From contig CM043785.1 of NCBI GenBank assembly GCA_023974075.1, positions 22,013,169-22,077,168 on the forward strand: a stretch of 64,000 nt of DNA, written 5' to 3'. Of this stretch, positions 13,276-23,722 are shown piece by piece. The DNA comes from Chaenocephalus aceratus (lineage: Eukaryota; Chordata; Actinopteri; Perciformes; Channichthyidae). The stretch's first letter is position 1. The number at the start of each line of letters is the position of its first letter. Under the pieces are notes generated by a model, which saw nothing but the letters and a program-made list of their open reading frames with translations, ran no database searches and had not been told where the DNA came from. Made by a program: the position numbers and the translations under genes.

Positions 13276-14357
13276 TTGAATGCGAATATTCCCTAAAATC
13301 CTCACTTTAACATATGAGGGTGAACACAGCACAATTCAACAGCACCAACAACTACAATCTCTACAATGAACAGTTAATTGAATCAATACATCTCTAAAAT
13401 AGCTAGGTGTAGCAATTGAAATGCCTATTGGCTCGCTAGATCATGGGTGGATCCTACAAAAGGTTCCCTAGTTTCGCTTTCCATTTCTGGAGAATGATCA
13501 GTAGCAGTTACATCATGTGATGTGGATAACAGTTGATTGTGATGAAATACTTAATATGTTGAACATGAGTCCGAGATGAAATGTAACGATTAAAATGATG
13601 ACATTGAAAAAAAAAAGCCCACATTAAGGTTTAAATATAACACAAACTCATTTGTACACGTCAATTGTTATGAAAGGTTTCCTCACATCAGGGAGGCAGG
13701 GGCTCAGCCACGCACTGTGTCCACCACACGTTTATTTTTGGTTGACACGAGGTAATAATCGATTCTTAACAACTACCTGTTACTGCTCATGGTGAGGACA
13801 GTGGCAATGAGTCATATCACTGTTCGTACTTTAGCTAGCGTTACCTTAGCCCTTACATGACACGCTGAAGTTAGTTTCAGATTCGAAGCTTCCGGTTAGG
13901 CATTTAAGTGAAAAGCTAAAAGGAACACACGGGGGATCAGTCGCCACTCATTTACATTTTAGCCTCACAACGTGTACGATGCAGTTACGAAACTTAACAG
14001 ATGTGCCATTCGTCAACAACTACACTTGAGCTGTTCTAACTATGTTGATCAAAACGTAATCAAGATTGTAATTTTAAATTTTTACCAATATAATTAATTC
14101 AAAAATGTGAAATTATGTTCAACGAAGAGTCAATTGCTATTGTGTCTTAACACTGATTCACAACAAGAGAAGCACAACAACGTAAATGCAGAGGCTAAGC
14201 CTACGATTATAAAGCTAACTTCATCGTGTACTAGCCAAACCCCTGATAGCATGGCTAATGCTAACACGCTAGCTCTATGCTTTTTCTGACCACAAATTAC
14301 TGAATAAACTGTGAAGCTGATATATACACCATATTAAGTACATTATCATTTCCTCAC

Positions 14358-14543
14358 CTTGTATGGAAACAGTAGTTTGAATCCTTACAACCTCAGTTTA
14401 CAGAAAGGCTCTTCCAGAAGCTTCCAACTCGCCTCTACAAAAAGCTGATTCAGTGACGTCTATTTCCTGCGACCCGGCTCACCAAAACAAAGCGTGGGCT
14501 GAAACCGTTTTGTGACTGTTAAAATCGCACATAATATGCTAAA
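14358..14543. promoter_or_regulatory. Bidirectional dnaja1/aptx promoter with dnaja1 non-coding exon 1
   Basis: A donor site AAG|GTGAGG (minus strand) ends dnaja1 exon 1 at 14358. The aptx start codon is at 14544 on the plus strand. Both transcripts must therefore start within about 190 bp. The interval holds a perfect heat-shock element (14412-14424) and a CRE-like TGACGTC (14454-14460). The same divergent arrangement is known for the human gene pair. Confidence 0.75.
14412..14424. promoter_or_regulatory. Heat-shock element (HSF1 site)
   Basis: TTCCAGAAGCTTC has three perfect, contiguous, alternating 5-bp units (TTC-nn-GAA-nn-TTC), the minimal trimeric HSF1 site. It sits at or just upstream of dnaja1 exon 1, which fits a heat-inducible HSP40 gene. 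Confidence 0.75.
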
Positions 14544-17500
14544 ATGCCGATTTGCTGGCTTATCAGCGAGGAGGGCAATCATAAACCCATCCGACTGCCT
14601 CACTTGCAGACTGTGGTCCTGGGTCGAGGTCCAGAGACGACTATTAAAGACAAAAAATGCTCTCGGCACCAAGGTAACGTAAAAAAACGATACATTTCTT
14701 TTGAATGTATCGTTTTTGTTAGCTAACATCATCAGTCAAACGCAAACAAATAGTGAAATGCCATAAAAAAAAAAAGTCATGCTTCCACCATGGGGTATTG
14801 TTTATCATAGTTTTTTCCAACAGACATATATTACATTATACAATGCAGTATAACCAGAGGTGGCACAAGTAGTAACATTGTGTACTTAAGTAAAAGTAGA
14901 AATACCAGAGTGTAGGAGTACTCAGCAGCATTCAAAATGTTACTCAAGTAAAAGTACAAAAGTATTAGCATCACAATATCCTTAAAATAAAAATAGTACA
15001 AGTTCTCTTTAATACAGATTGGTAAATTTTAGAATAATATTTGTTATAAGTTTTGATTATAATTATTGATGCATTACAGTGTTTATCAATGCTGGTAAAT
15101 CGGCAGCTAGTGATAATCACTTTGTATTCTGCAGGGTAGCTTGTGAATATACTCCAGGTGTAACTAAAGTCTGATTTAAGTGATTATTATATTGCACATC
15201 ATTAATCAACATCTGTAAAGTAACTTTATGTACTAAATAAATGTAGTGGAGTAAAAGTACATTATTTACCTCTGAATTGTAGTGGAGTAGAAGTACAAAG
15301 TAGCATAACATGGAAATACTCAAGTAAAGTTCAAGTATCTCAAAATTGTACTTGAGTAAATGTACTTTGTAACTGTACACCTCAGTGTATAACATAGTAC
15401 ACATAATACGATCAAAAGCTGGTTACAGGCTATCAAATACACAATAACACACAAAACACATATTCCTCTCTAATTTCATTGTGTACATTGCGATTTAAAT
15501 AATTGTCATATACTTTTCTTTTTTATTCAAACTTTAATCCGTACATATTGTATTCCTTCCCAACCAGTTGAATTGAAAGCAGAATGCAACAAGGGTTATG
15601 TCAAAGTTAAACAGGTAAGACGCATGTCAGCTTGAAACTCATGCAATGATTGTGTTGAATGCTTGTGGAGGCGTGATGTGATACGTGATATTTATTTATA
15701 TATATGATATGTATATATTTTATTAAGTTTATGATAATGTTTATTTGATGTTAAAACTCATTTAGATTGTTATTTTGTTATACTGCACCTTACTTACTTG
15801 TATGGGTTGTTTTACATTTTATTAAGTCGAACTACTTTAAAATAAAGATTTGGTTCTATCAAGTTCGTGACTGTCCAATAATTGAGTGGAGTGCTATGTT
15901 TAGAATTTCTATAGGTTTGTTAAAAGAAATACATTATAACACCAATACCTTCTTAGTTCATATTAAATGTAATGGTTACATTTAAGTGTTTATCCACAGC
16001 ACACAAACCATGAGCAGGTCCATATTGGGTACTTCAAAACTATCCCTGATAAAGAAAATAATAATTGTATGTAATAAACTTGAAAGAAGTAGATAAGTTT
16101 TACTTAATATTTATTAGAAATATATAATATTTAATAGAAATGTGTGAATAGTTAACTGCATAACACAAGTGTTATTATTCAACAAACGCATACGTTGTTG
16201 GTCTTTATTAAAAGTACTTCTGTATATAAATACTTTTACATGCAGAAGGGAAACAGGGAGCAAGAGAATAGTTTTTTTCTCCTCTTTTTCCTCTCTTTCT
16301 CCCTCTTTTTTCTTCTTCCCCCTTCTTCCCCCTTCTTCTCCTTTATCCCCCCCCCCCCCCTTGCAAGACTATTGTTCCCCAGCTTTGGCAGTGGATAGAG
16401 CCTTGGTCTTGGGATCAGGGGGTCACAGGTTCTAACCCCACTGCAGTCAGTATGTCGTTGTGTCCCTGGTTGATTGTCCACAGTATTGAGTATGTAAGTC
16501 GCTTTGGATAAAAGCGACTTACAGTACATGTAATGTAATGTATGCTCAGTCTGATAAATTGCTTTTAATCCACCACTCTCTATTTATCACTCTGCATCTT
16601 CTGTCTTTATTCCAAGCTGGGCTTGAACCCAACATCCATAGACTCTGTGGTGGTGGGTAAGGACAGTGAGGTCAAAATGAAGGCCGGACAGAAGCTTCAT
16701 ATTGTCAACCAGCTCTACCCATACACTGTACAGTTCAAGGAGGATACCACCGGGGGCCACGGGGGAAACAAAAGACCCCGAGAGATGGCTTCAGAGGAGA
16801 GAGAGAGCCACAGAGAGGCTCTGAGTGTGAAAGCAGCCAAACAGACAGAAAAGACCTCTGTGCCAGACAGCCTGGGAGAAAACATAAAAAACACAGTGAG
16901 AGAAGAAACCTTTTTGAAATATATATTTTTTAATTACTTCCAAATGTCAATTATCTTGAATACATTTTATTAAGACCTGGTATGAGTATGTTACACAGAA
17001 AAAAAATCATAACGTTACATTTTTTGCAGGAAAGTTTTGCACCTTGGAGCCAAGGCCTGAAGACCTCAATGCAAGACCCAAAGATGCAGGTCGCTTTTAT
17101 AAAAAAAACAAAATAACAGTTGCTATAATACTTACTGATCTGGATGTTATCAAATGTTATCAAATAACTGTCTTCATTCTCTAGGTGTATAAGGATGATA
17201 AAGTAGTAGTCATTAAAGATAAATACCCCAAAGCTCGCTACCACTGGTTGGTCCTCCCGTGGCAGACCATTTCCAGCCTGAAAGCCTTGCGAGAAGAGCA
17301 CTGCGATCTGGTGAAACACATGCATCAAGTCGCTGAGCAGATGGTTCAACAATGCCCAAATGCTACATCATTACGCTTCCGCACCGGGTACCATGCCATC
17401 CCCAGTATGAGGTAAGTAATAAGGACCCAGCTGGTGTTTCAGGATTTATTTAAAATACTGTATTTTACCGGCATTATTTCTACAGGATATTATCTGTTAA

Positions 17501-19645
17501 CATCATGCCTTTTCACTTATAGACAGCCACTGATATCTGTTAAAGCTAGTACAGTAACAGAATAGTTTAAGAACGGCTGCCTTTGGCTAAACCAAAAGCA
17601 TTTATCATTTCCCACCTTGTCTTTACCAGTCTAGATTTATTTTCTGTGATTACTTCCTTTTGAAATAGTTTCTTCCCTTTTTTAAATGGTCTTTTATTGT
17701 TGTATTCAACACTTACCCAAGTTAATTCTCTTGGAGTATTTAAAGGGGACCTATCATGCAAAATGCACTCTTGTACATCTTTTATACATGAATATGTGTC
17801 CCCGGTCAGGGAAGTCACCAAGTGTCAGAAAATGCAACCCTCTCTCTTTTCCTCTATACCCAAATCTCTAAAAAAAGGGGCTGTAACGGATCTGATACAG
17901 ACTGATCCAGATTTGAATTATTTTCTACGTCACAAAAGGGGTGCTCCGCTTAGTGGTCAATTCTCCATCTATCAGGGGAATGAGAGGTTGGCCACGGCCG
18001 CCATTGCTGCTCGAAAGCGCTGGAGACGCTGTAGTACATATGCCAGGCCTGTAAGTGGCACTGTAGTCTGCCACAAAAGCAGTGAAGAAGACTTCCCGCG
18101 CATGGTTGCCATGGTTGCCCTTCTGTTTATTCTCCGCTGTGGCTCTTTTTCTCCCTCCCCGAGGCAAGTGTTTGCGCCTCCTGCTTTAAAGCAAATGAAT
18201 AATGACTCTATATAATCATATGTAAGGGATAATGTGCAGCGACGCAGTCATTATGGGGAAAAGAACACAGACAGGCTGTCACATTGGCCACATTCTCAAC
18301 AAAGTAACGATATGACTCCCAATATTAATTGAAATGCTTTTATGGATTTAGAAAATTATTTTATTGATTTAAAAAATAGTTGTATGTATTGATTTAAATT
18401 GACATGCATCCGCTAAGAAAAATAGTCCGTTGTTACTGTTTGAACTGACGTAGCAACGGCAGGAACTGCTTCGATAGCGTTTTTGAGGAGCTTTTTGATT
18501 ACAGATTTGAAAACATCGTTGCTTGCTTTAAAAGTAGCACAATTCATTATGTCAAACCTTGTAAAGTATCTAGATATCCCTGCCCTAATGCCAAAGTAAC
18601 TGGCAACTGAATATGTGTCGACGTTTGATGTCTATGTCTGGACCGCTGCGTAAAAAGGAGGGTTTCTGCCCCATTACTTCTCTTCTTACTTCTATAAGAA
18701 TAAAACACGGAGGACGGAGATCTCTTTTTCTCCCCCTCTTCTGACAGCCCAGCAGCTGATCTCAGAGCATGCTCCCATCTCCTGCGTGGTCAGCTGCAGC
18801 TCACAGAATCAGCCCCCTGCAAAAACAGCGCTAGAAAGAGCAAATAGAGCGAAATGAGGCATGGCTAAAATGCAGGATCTGTTTGGTATTTTGAAAAAAA
18901 AACTATATTTATATACTTTATATAGGTATGGCCCTACAATATATTGTTCAAATATAGCATGATATGTCCCCTTTAATTTGCAGTATCAATGCACTGGCCT
19001 CACTCTGCTTTACATGGTACAGCAGGTACAAAGCAGGTCACATAATGGCAATAAAATATTATTATCAAAAGTAAGCCTCTTTTGCTCATTTACTTAAGAC
19101 AGAAATCAGAAGTCATTGTTGGTGGTGTACACATTTCATTTACCCCAATACCACCAAAAACAAAAATGGTGGTTCCCATTTAGAAAATTTGACCCCATAG
19201 TTAATGAGCAAAATGGTTAATACATATTTGCTATAAATGTATATGAAATTAACAAATGTTGTGTATATTTTCTCTTACAGTCAAGTACACCTGCATGTGA
19301 TCAGCCAAGACTTTGACTCCCCTTCTTTAAAGAACAAGAAACACTGGAACTCATTCACAACTGACTATTTCATGGACTCCCAAGGTGAGAACAAATTGCA
19401 AATCTTATAAGTTGACGACTTGAATCACAGTGGTAAATTGTTTCTATAACTACAATATCTCTAACTTTTGACACTTTTTGTTATTTACAGATGTCATTCA
19501 GATGCTGGAAACAGATGGGAAAGTAACCGTCAAAGAAGGAACCAGCGAGTTATTGAAACTTCCTCTCCGCTGTCACATCTGTCGTAAAGAGCTTCCCACC
19601 ATACCAGCACTAAAGGAACACCTGAAGTCTCACCTCCCCAGATAA
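14544..19645 (+). CDS. aptx: Aprataxin, DNA 5'-adenylate deadenylase
   Basis: Aprataxin removes AMP left at DNA breaks by abortive ligation and acts with XRCC1/XRCC4 in the nucleus. Exons are 14544-14673, 15568-15614, 16617-16895, 17030-17089, 17185-17411, 19281-19384 and 19491-19645, giving 333 codons with consistent phases. Domains in order: an N-terminal FHA-like domain ([20 protein letters not shown], then [17 protein letters not shown]), a basic linker with a KRPRE nuclear signal, and the HIT domain ([44 protein letters not shown]). A C-terminal C2HH zinc finger follows ([21 protein letters not shown] with C-x2-C and H-x3-H). The HIT motif normally reads H-x-H-x-H; here the first position is Gln (SQVHLHVI), encoded across the 17411/19281 junction. 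Start chosen because it matches the known N-terminus and lies at the shared promoter. Confidence 0.95.
14855..15385. mobile_element. hAT-type MITE (CAGAGGTG family) in aptx intron 1
   Basis: The ends CAGAGGTG and, reversed, CTGAGGTG are inverted. The flanks AGTATAAC (14847-14854) and TGTATAAC (15386-15393) form an 8-bp duplication with one mismatch. The interior repeats ACTCAAGTAAAAGTAC-like text, typical of an abundant teleost MITE group. Confidence 0.7.
16266..16361 (+). repeat. Polypyrimidine tract ending in poly-C
   Basis: About 95 bases are almost wholly C and T (TTTTTCTCCTCTTTTTCC ... ) and end in a run of C. The tract lies immediately before a SINE in aptx intron 2. Confidence 0.85.
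16374..16541 (+). mobile_element. tRNA-derived SINE
   Basis: The head contains pol III box A-like TGGATAGAGCCTTGG and box B-like GGTTCTAACCC spaced as in a tRNA. The 3' end reads GCTTTGGATAAAAGCGACTT and finishes in TGTAATGTAATG repeats. That is the usual tail of teleost tRNA-head SINEs mobilised by L2-type LINEs. Confidence 0.8.
17744..18972. mobile_element. TTAA-type non-autonomous transposon in an aptx intron
   Basis: TTAA flanks both sides (17740-17743 and 18973-18976). The ends AGGGGACCTATCATGC and, reversed, AGGGGACATATCATGC are inverted repeats. TTAA targets are used by piggyBac and Kolobok groups. No transposase is seen. Related copies lie at 103-545 and, more distantly, 41703-42460. 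The segment 18011-18145 is shared with the element at 4542-5465. Confidence 0.75.
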
Positions 19646-20788
19646 GAAAGTGACCTCAAAGGGAACACATGCCTCAGTTAATTTTGGGTTCATTTAGAAA
19701 TGTAGTCAATTGGGCAATTTTTTGTTCAGATTCTTAAGTGACTAGAGCTCTATGTTGTAGCTGAAGTTGTATTTTCAACTAGAAAGACACATGTAAGACA
19801 CGTATAATCCTTTTTGACACAAGAGACAGACAAACCAACAGAACAAATTCAATTTATGTTAGATTTCCTTAACCAAACCCCCAACTCTCTGGTTTGGAGA
19901 ATGCCAAAATATTGTATTTTGTTTCAACATTTCATATGTTTAAATATGTTCTATTAAAATGTTTTCTAAAAACAAAATACGAGGTTCAAATTTGTATTGA
20001 AATGATGGCATGTTTTCTCTTATAGTGCAATAACTGTGTACACACCCTTGTATAAAGCATGATGTCAGTCTGAAAAGCTTTGGAGATTCTTATTCTGTTG
20101 TGAATTTAACAAAGGCTTTTGAGGAGTATGAAGTATCACTGTCAAATATGTCGTTAAATGAATTATGATATAAGAAGAGACATTAAGAAGGGTTGGAGCA
20201 TTACCTCACAGGTAATAATACCAGTGTTTGGAAAAAGACAGTTTTATTCAAGTGAAAGGTGACTTGGAGTTGGATTTTATTCCTTAAGACAGTTGTCACC
20301 TAATGATGACCATATTCGTCACTTTGATTTTTGTCATTATTTAAAAAAATTAAATAACACTACTACAATGCAAACAATACTTACATATGCTTACACATTT
20401 TTTTTGACAACTAATGAAGAAGCTATGTTACACTGCTGCAAAATCTTTTTTGCTTTTAGGCGGCCAACCAGATTTGTTGAACTGGTAACAGTGTGACAAA
20501 TATTTGCTTAATTGAATTAAATACAAATATAGGAAATTGAATATTGGGATCATCATACAGAATAAGTTCAACATTAGTGAATGCTTATTGTGGCTTTAGA
20601 GCAGCATTATTGGTTGACTGTCACCATCTAGTGTCAGTTTGTATGTGAGCAGGACTTTACAAACAGCTCCCGGATTTGAGCTTTCCCATATGATATTCCT
20701 GCTGAAATAATTTAATGATACATTGTACACATTGGTTCAATTGTAACTCCTCGATGAAAAAAAAAAAGTCAGAAGCAAAAAGGATAAA
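19646..20788. other. aptx 3' UTR and intergenic DNA
   Basis: The first few hundred bases are probably the aptx 3' UTR (ATTAAA-like signal near 19953). No other gene or clear repeat is visible. Confidence 0.5.
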
Positions 20789-20838
20789 TGGCCAGTATCG
20801 AACCTGCAATCTTGGCCTTATTAGCACCACGCTCTAAC
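20789..20838 (-). pseudogene. tRNA-Ile(AAT) pseudogene, 3' part (split by transposon)
   Basis: Reading the minus strand, the text runs GTTAGAGCGTGGTGCTAATA, then AGGCCAAGATTGCAGGTTCGA and TACTGGCCA. This matches the anticodon arm (anticodon AAT) and part of the T arm of tRNA-Ile. About six bases of the T-stem 3' side are missing, so it could not fold correctly. The 5' part lies 9.2 kb away at 30034-30051. The last eight bases, GCTCTAAC on the plus strand, are the target duplication of the inserted hAT element. Confidence 0.85.
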
Positions 20839-21869
20839 GGTGTTCCCAACCCCGGAGGTGTTACTGCCGGGCCGCGAAATGGCTGTGAGTTTATCGTAAT
20901 ATTTGCAGAATTATAAATATATAAAAATATTTTATCATAATATTTTTTTAAAAAGTGTTTAATGTTCGCACCTATACCAGTCATATTATTTCATCCAGTA
21001 GCCTAGTTAATCTTTCATCAGATAACCGTTGAAAATGGCTTTTATGATGTTCCGAGGGATTCGGCAGCTCAGCCATGGTCTCAGCCTCTTGTGCGCACGA
21101 GAAAGTTACCAGTGCACCAAGTAGGAAGAGGAGCGCACAGGAGACAACCGTTTAATTGCAGAAAAACAAATGTTCTGAAAACAAATGATGCCAGTGACAC
21201 ACAAACAAAACCAAAACGTTGATTTATCTGTTTTCCCGTTTTGGTTTAAAAACTGAATAACGTCGGTTTTTTGGTTTTCCGTTTTTTCCGAAAAACCAAA
21301 AAACGCCACCGGTTCTCATTCATAACACTCCGTTCGATGTCTCACTATGGGATGCGCCTCATCGCGGAGCAAACAGAAGCATCAATCTCATTACGCCAAT
21401 CTTGATTGGCTGGTGATCTTGACGTCAGAGCACATCTCTACAGTAGCCGGGCAAGCTTCACTGTCCACAGACTGAACCCAAATACCCATTTCGGTCGACG
21501 GGCGCTAGCCGGCTACTCCTTCTGCTTCGCAGGAAGACGGTAGTACTAACGCTGTTAGTATTTAAAATCGACCTCGCCCTTCTCGTACCCGAGAAAGTAA
21601 GGTAGGTCCGATTTTTTTTAAGCCAGGAGCACACCTGTTGCGAGCTCGCTCCCTCTCTACCGACACCACGGTAGCGAGGAAGTTTTCTCTTTTCTCTTCT
21701 CCACGGAGGAAGAAAGGATTTAAGGAGCATACTGCCACACCAGTCAGTATTCTCCGGGAATAAAAGACCCACACTGTCCTTTTCTCCGGATTAAGGACAC
21801 GGTGGTTTTATCTTTTCTCCCGTCCCACCTGTCGAGAGCGGGCCCTCTCCACGCCACGAGGCGACCAAG

Positions 21870-23213
21870 ATGGACGCCCCTCTCCCTCACACCAGAGGAG
21901 TCAGGGACTCGGTGGCTCGACTCTGCGGCTGCGGGTTGAAGATAGCGGGCACAGACACACACCAGGTCTGTTCGTCCTGCCTCGGGCTGGAACACGCCCG
22001 AGACGCTATCGACAACCCCGGCTCATGCGGACATTGCGTCCGCTTCACCGTTAAGAGCCTCCGCCGACGGTTAGCTCGACAAGCTAGCCTGTCGGAACAG
22101 GACCCCCCCATGTCCACTGACCCGCCGACCGGCAGTCAGGACACGGGGGCGTCCGCCACAGGGAGTGAGCCCCTCTCCGTGTCGGTCTGGGGCTCACTAT
22201 CTGCTATGGCTATAGAACCGGAATCCCGCGCCCTGGCAGGCCGGGACCCGATGACGGCAAGACACGCGGGAACGGTTTCCCGCGCTCCACCAAGCTGGGG
22301 CTCCCGGTTAGACCTCACCATGGTCTCACCCGCGGAGGATGTCCTCGGGCCTGACTACGAGGAGGACGCCCTGGCGTTCCTCCTGTCCGAATCGGATGAA
22401 CAGGAAGAGGACACCTTCATGTCACCGGCTCAGGCTGCAAAGCCTGAGGCAAGTGCTGCTCTCCCGGGCGATAGCACACCAGCTTCGCCCAGTCTGAGCA
22501 TGGACCTGCAGGCCGTGTGTAAACGCGCTGCGGTCAGACTCAACGTCCCGTGGCCCGAAATGGCCAAGGAGACCTCCGGGTCCCGCTACGAGGGAAAACA
22601 TCTTCCCCAAGCAGCGGGGAAAAAGAGACAACTCCTTCCAGTCTTCCCGGAGATGTTGGATGAGGTGTCGGTCTCGTGGAGAGACCGGCCCTTCAGCAAC
22701 AAGGTCCCAATCCAGAGTTCCTCCTCCCTAGACTGTGACGGAATGGAGAAGCTCGGCCTGCTCTGCATGCCGCCCATGGAACCGCTGGTAGCGGCTCACC
22801 TTCTACCAAGGGTGGGCCCGTCACCAAGCAGGAACCCCACGCTGCCAGCAAAGTCGGACCGTTTTCAGTCAGCAATGACTGAAAAGGCCTACAAAGCGGC
22901 AGTGTTGTCCGCCAGGGCCCTGAACGTGTCCTCGCTGTTAACCGCCTACCAAGCGGAGCTCTGCGAGGACCTGTTGGGTAGCCCGGGAGCAGCCACTCTG
23001 GACGAGATGGCAGCGGTCACGGACATTTGTCTCTGTGTCCAACGCTGCGCCGTCCAGGCCACGGGCAAAGCAATTAGGATCATGGTGGTGCAGGAAAGAG
23101 CGAGATGGCTCAACCTCACCACTCTCCCAAACCGGGAAAAGGAGGATGTGCTGGATATGCCCATCGTTCCCGAGGGAATCTTCAGCTCTCGCCTCCATGC
23201 AAAGGAGGTGTGA
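21870..23213 (+). CDS. DIRS gag-like protein
   Basis: This 447-codon frame begins MDAPLPHTRGVRDSV and has the Cys/His-rich start seen in fish DIRS gag proteins: CGCGLKIAGTDTHQVCSSCL followed by EHARDAI and CGHCVRF. Gag is expected to package element RNA. The middle is acidic (SESDEQEEDTF). The frame is lost near 23210 and a Gln/Arg-rich continuation appears in another frame up to about 23490, so the tail is probably frameshifted. Assigned from position and Cys pattern rather than a catalytic motif. Confidence 0.75.
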   Translation: MDAPLPHTRGVRDSVARLCGCGLKIAGTDTHQVCSSCLGLEHARDAIDNPGSCGHCVRFTVKSLRRRLARQASLSEQDPPMSTDPPTGSQDTGASATGSEPLSVSVWGSLSAMAIEPESRALAGRDPMTARHAGTVSRAPPSWGSRLDLTMVSPAEDVLGPDYEEDALAFLLSESDEQEEDTFMSPAQAAKPEASAALPGDSTPASPSLSMDLQAVCKRAAVRLNVPWPEMAKETSGSRYEGKHLPQAAGKKRQLLPVFPEMLDEVSVSWRDRPFSNKVPIQSSSSLDCDGMEKLGLLCMPPMEPLVAAHLLPRVGPSPSRNPTLPAKSDRFQSAMTEKAYKAAVLSARALNVSSLLTAYQAELCEDLLGSPGAATLDEMAAVTDICLCVQRCAVQATGKAIRIMVVQERARWLNLTTLPNREKEDVLDMPIVPEGIFSSRLHAKEV

Positions 23214-23722
23214 GGCGAAGAAGAGGGAGGACGAGGCACTCCACCTCTGCCTCCCTCGTAGGGTCCAGCCGCTGCTCTCGCAGCAGCAGTCCTCTGCCCA
23301 AGCTGCCTCGAACTCTGCTCGGTTTAAAGCACCGAAGACGCAGAGGTCGCAGCTCACCACGAGTCCCCAGCCCAGGCTGGAAACAAGGGCAGACTGGCCT
23401 AGAAACTCTCCGGTTCCGGCTGCAGCTCAGGCTCAGCCAACCCAGAATTTCGGCCAGCAGTCGAGGAAGAAGAAGCGAGCGGCGTGACAGCCCCTCCTTC
23501 TCCCCTCCGTGAATGTGTTCCCGCCGCCTCGAGAGATGCCTAAACACCATCCTCAAGTCTGCACAAACACATGTCACACATTGGTTGATCATTCTGTCAT
23601 AAAACATTTGCAGCTGACGCATCCAGGCTTCAGGCTGAGGGCGCAGCTCAAAAAAATCAATAAATCCAATAAACAGCCCGCCAATTACGGCATCTCTCAA
23701 AAGGCGGATTGTTGACGGGTCT

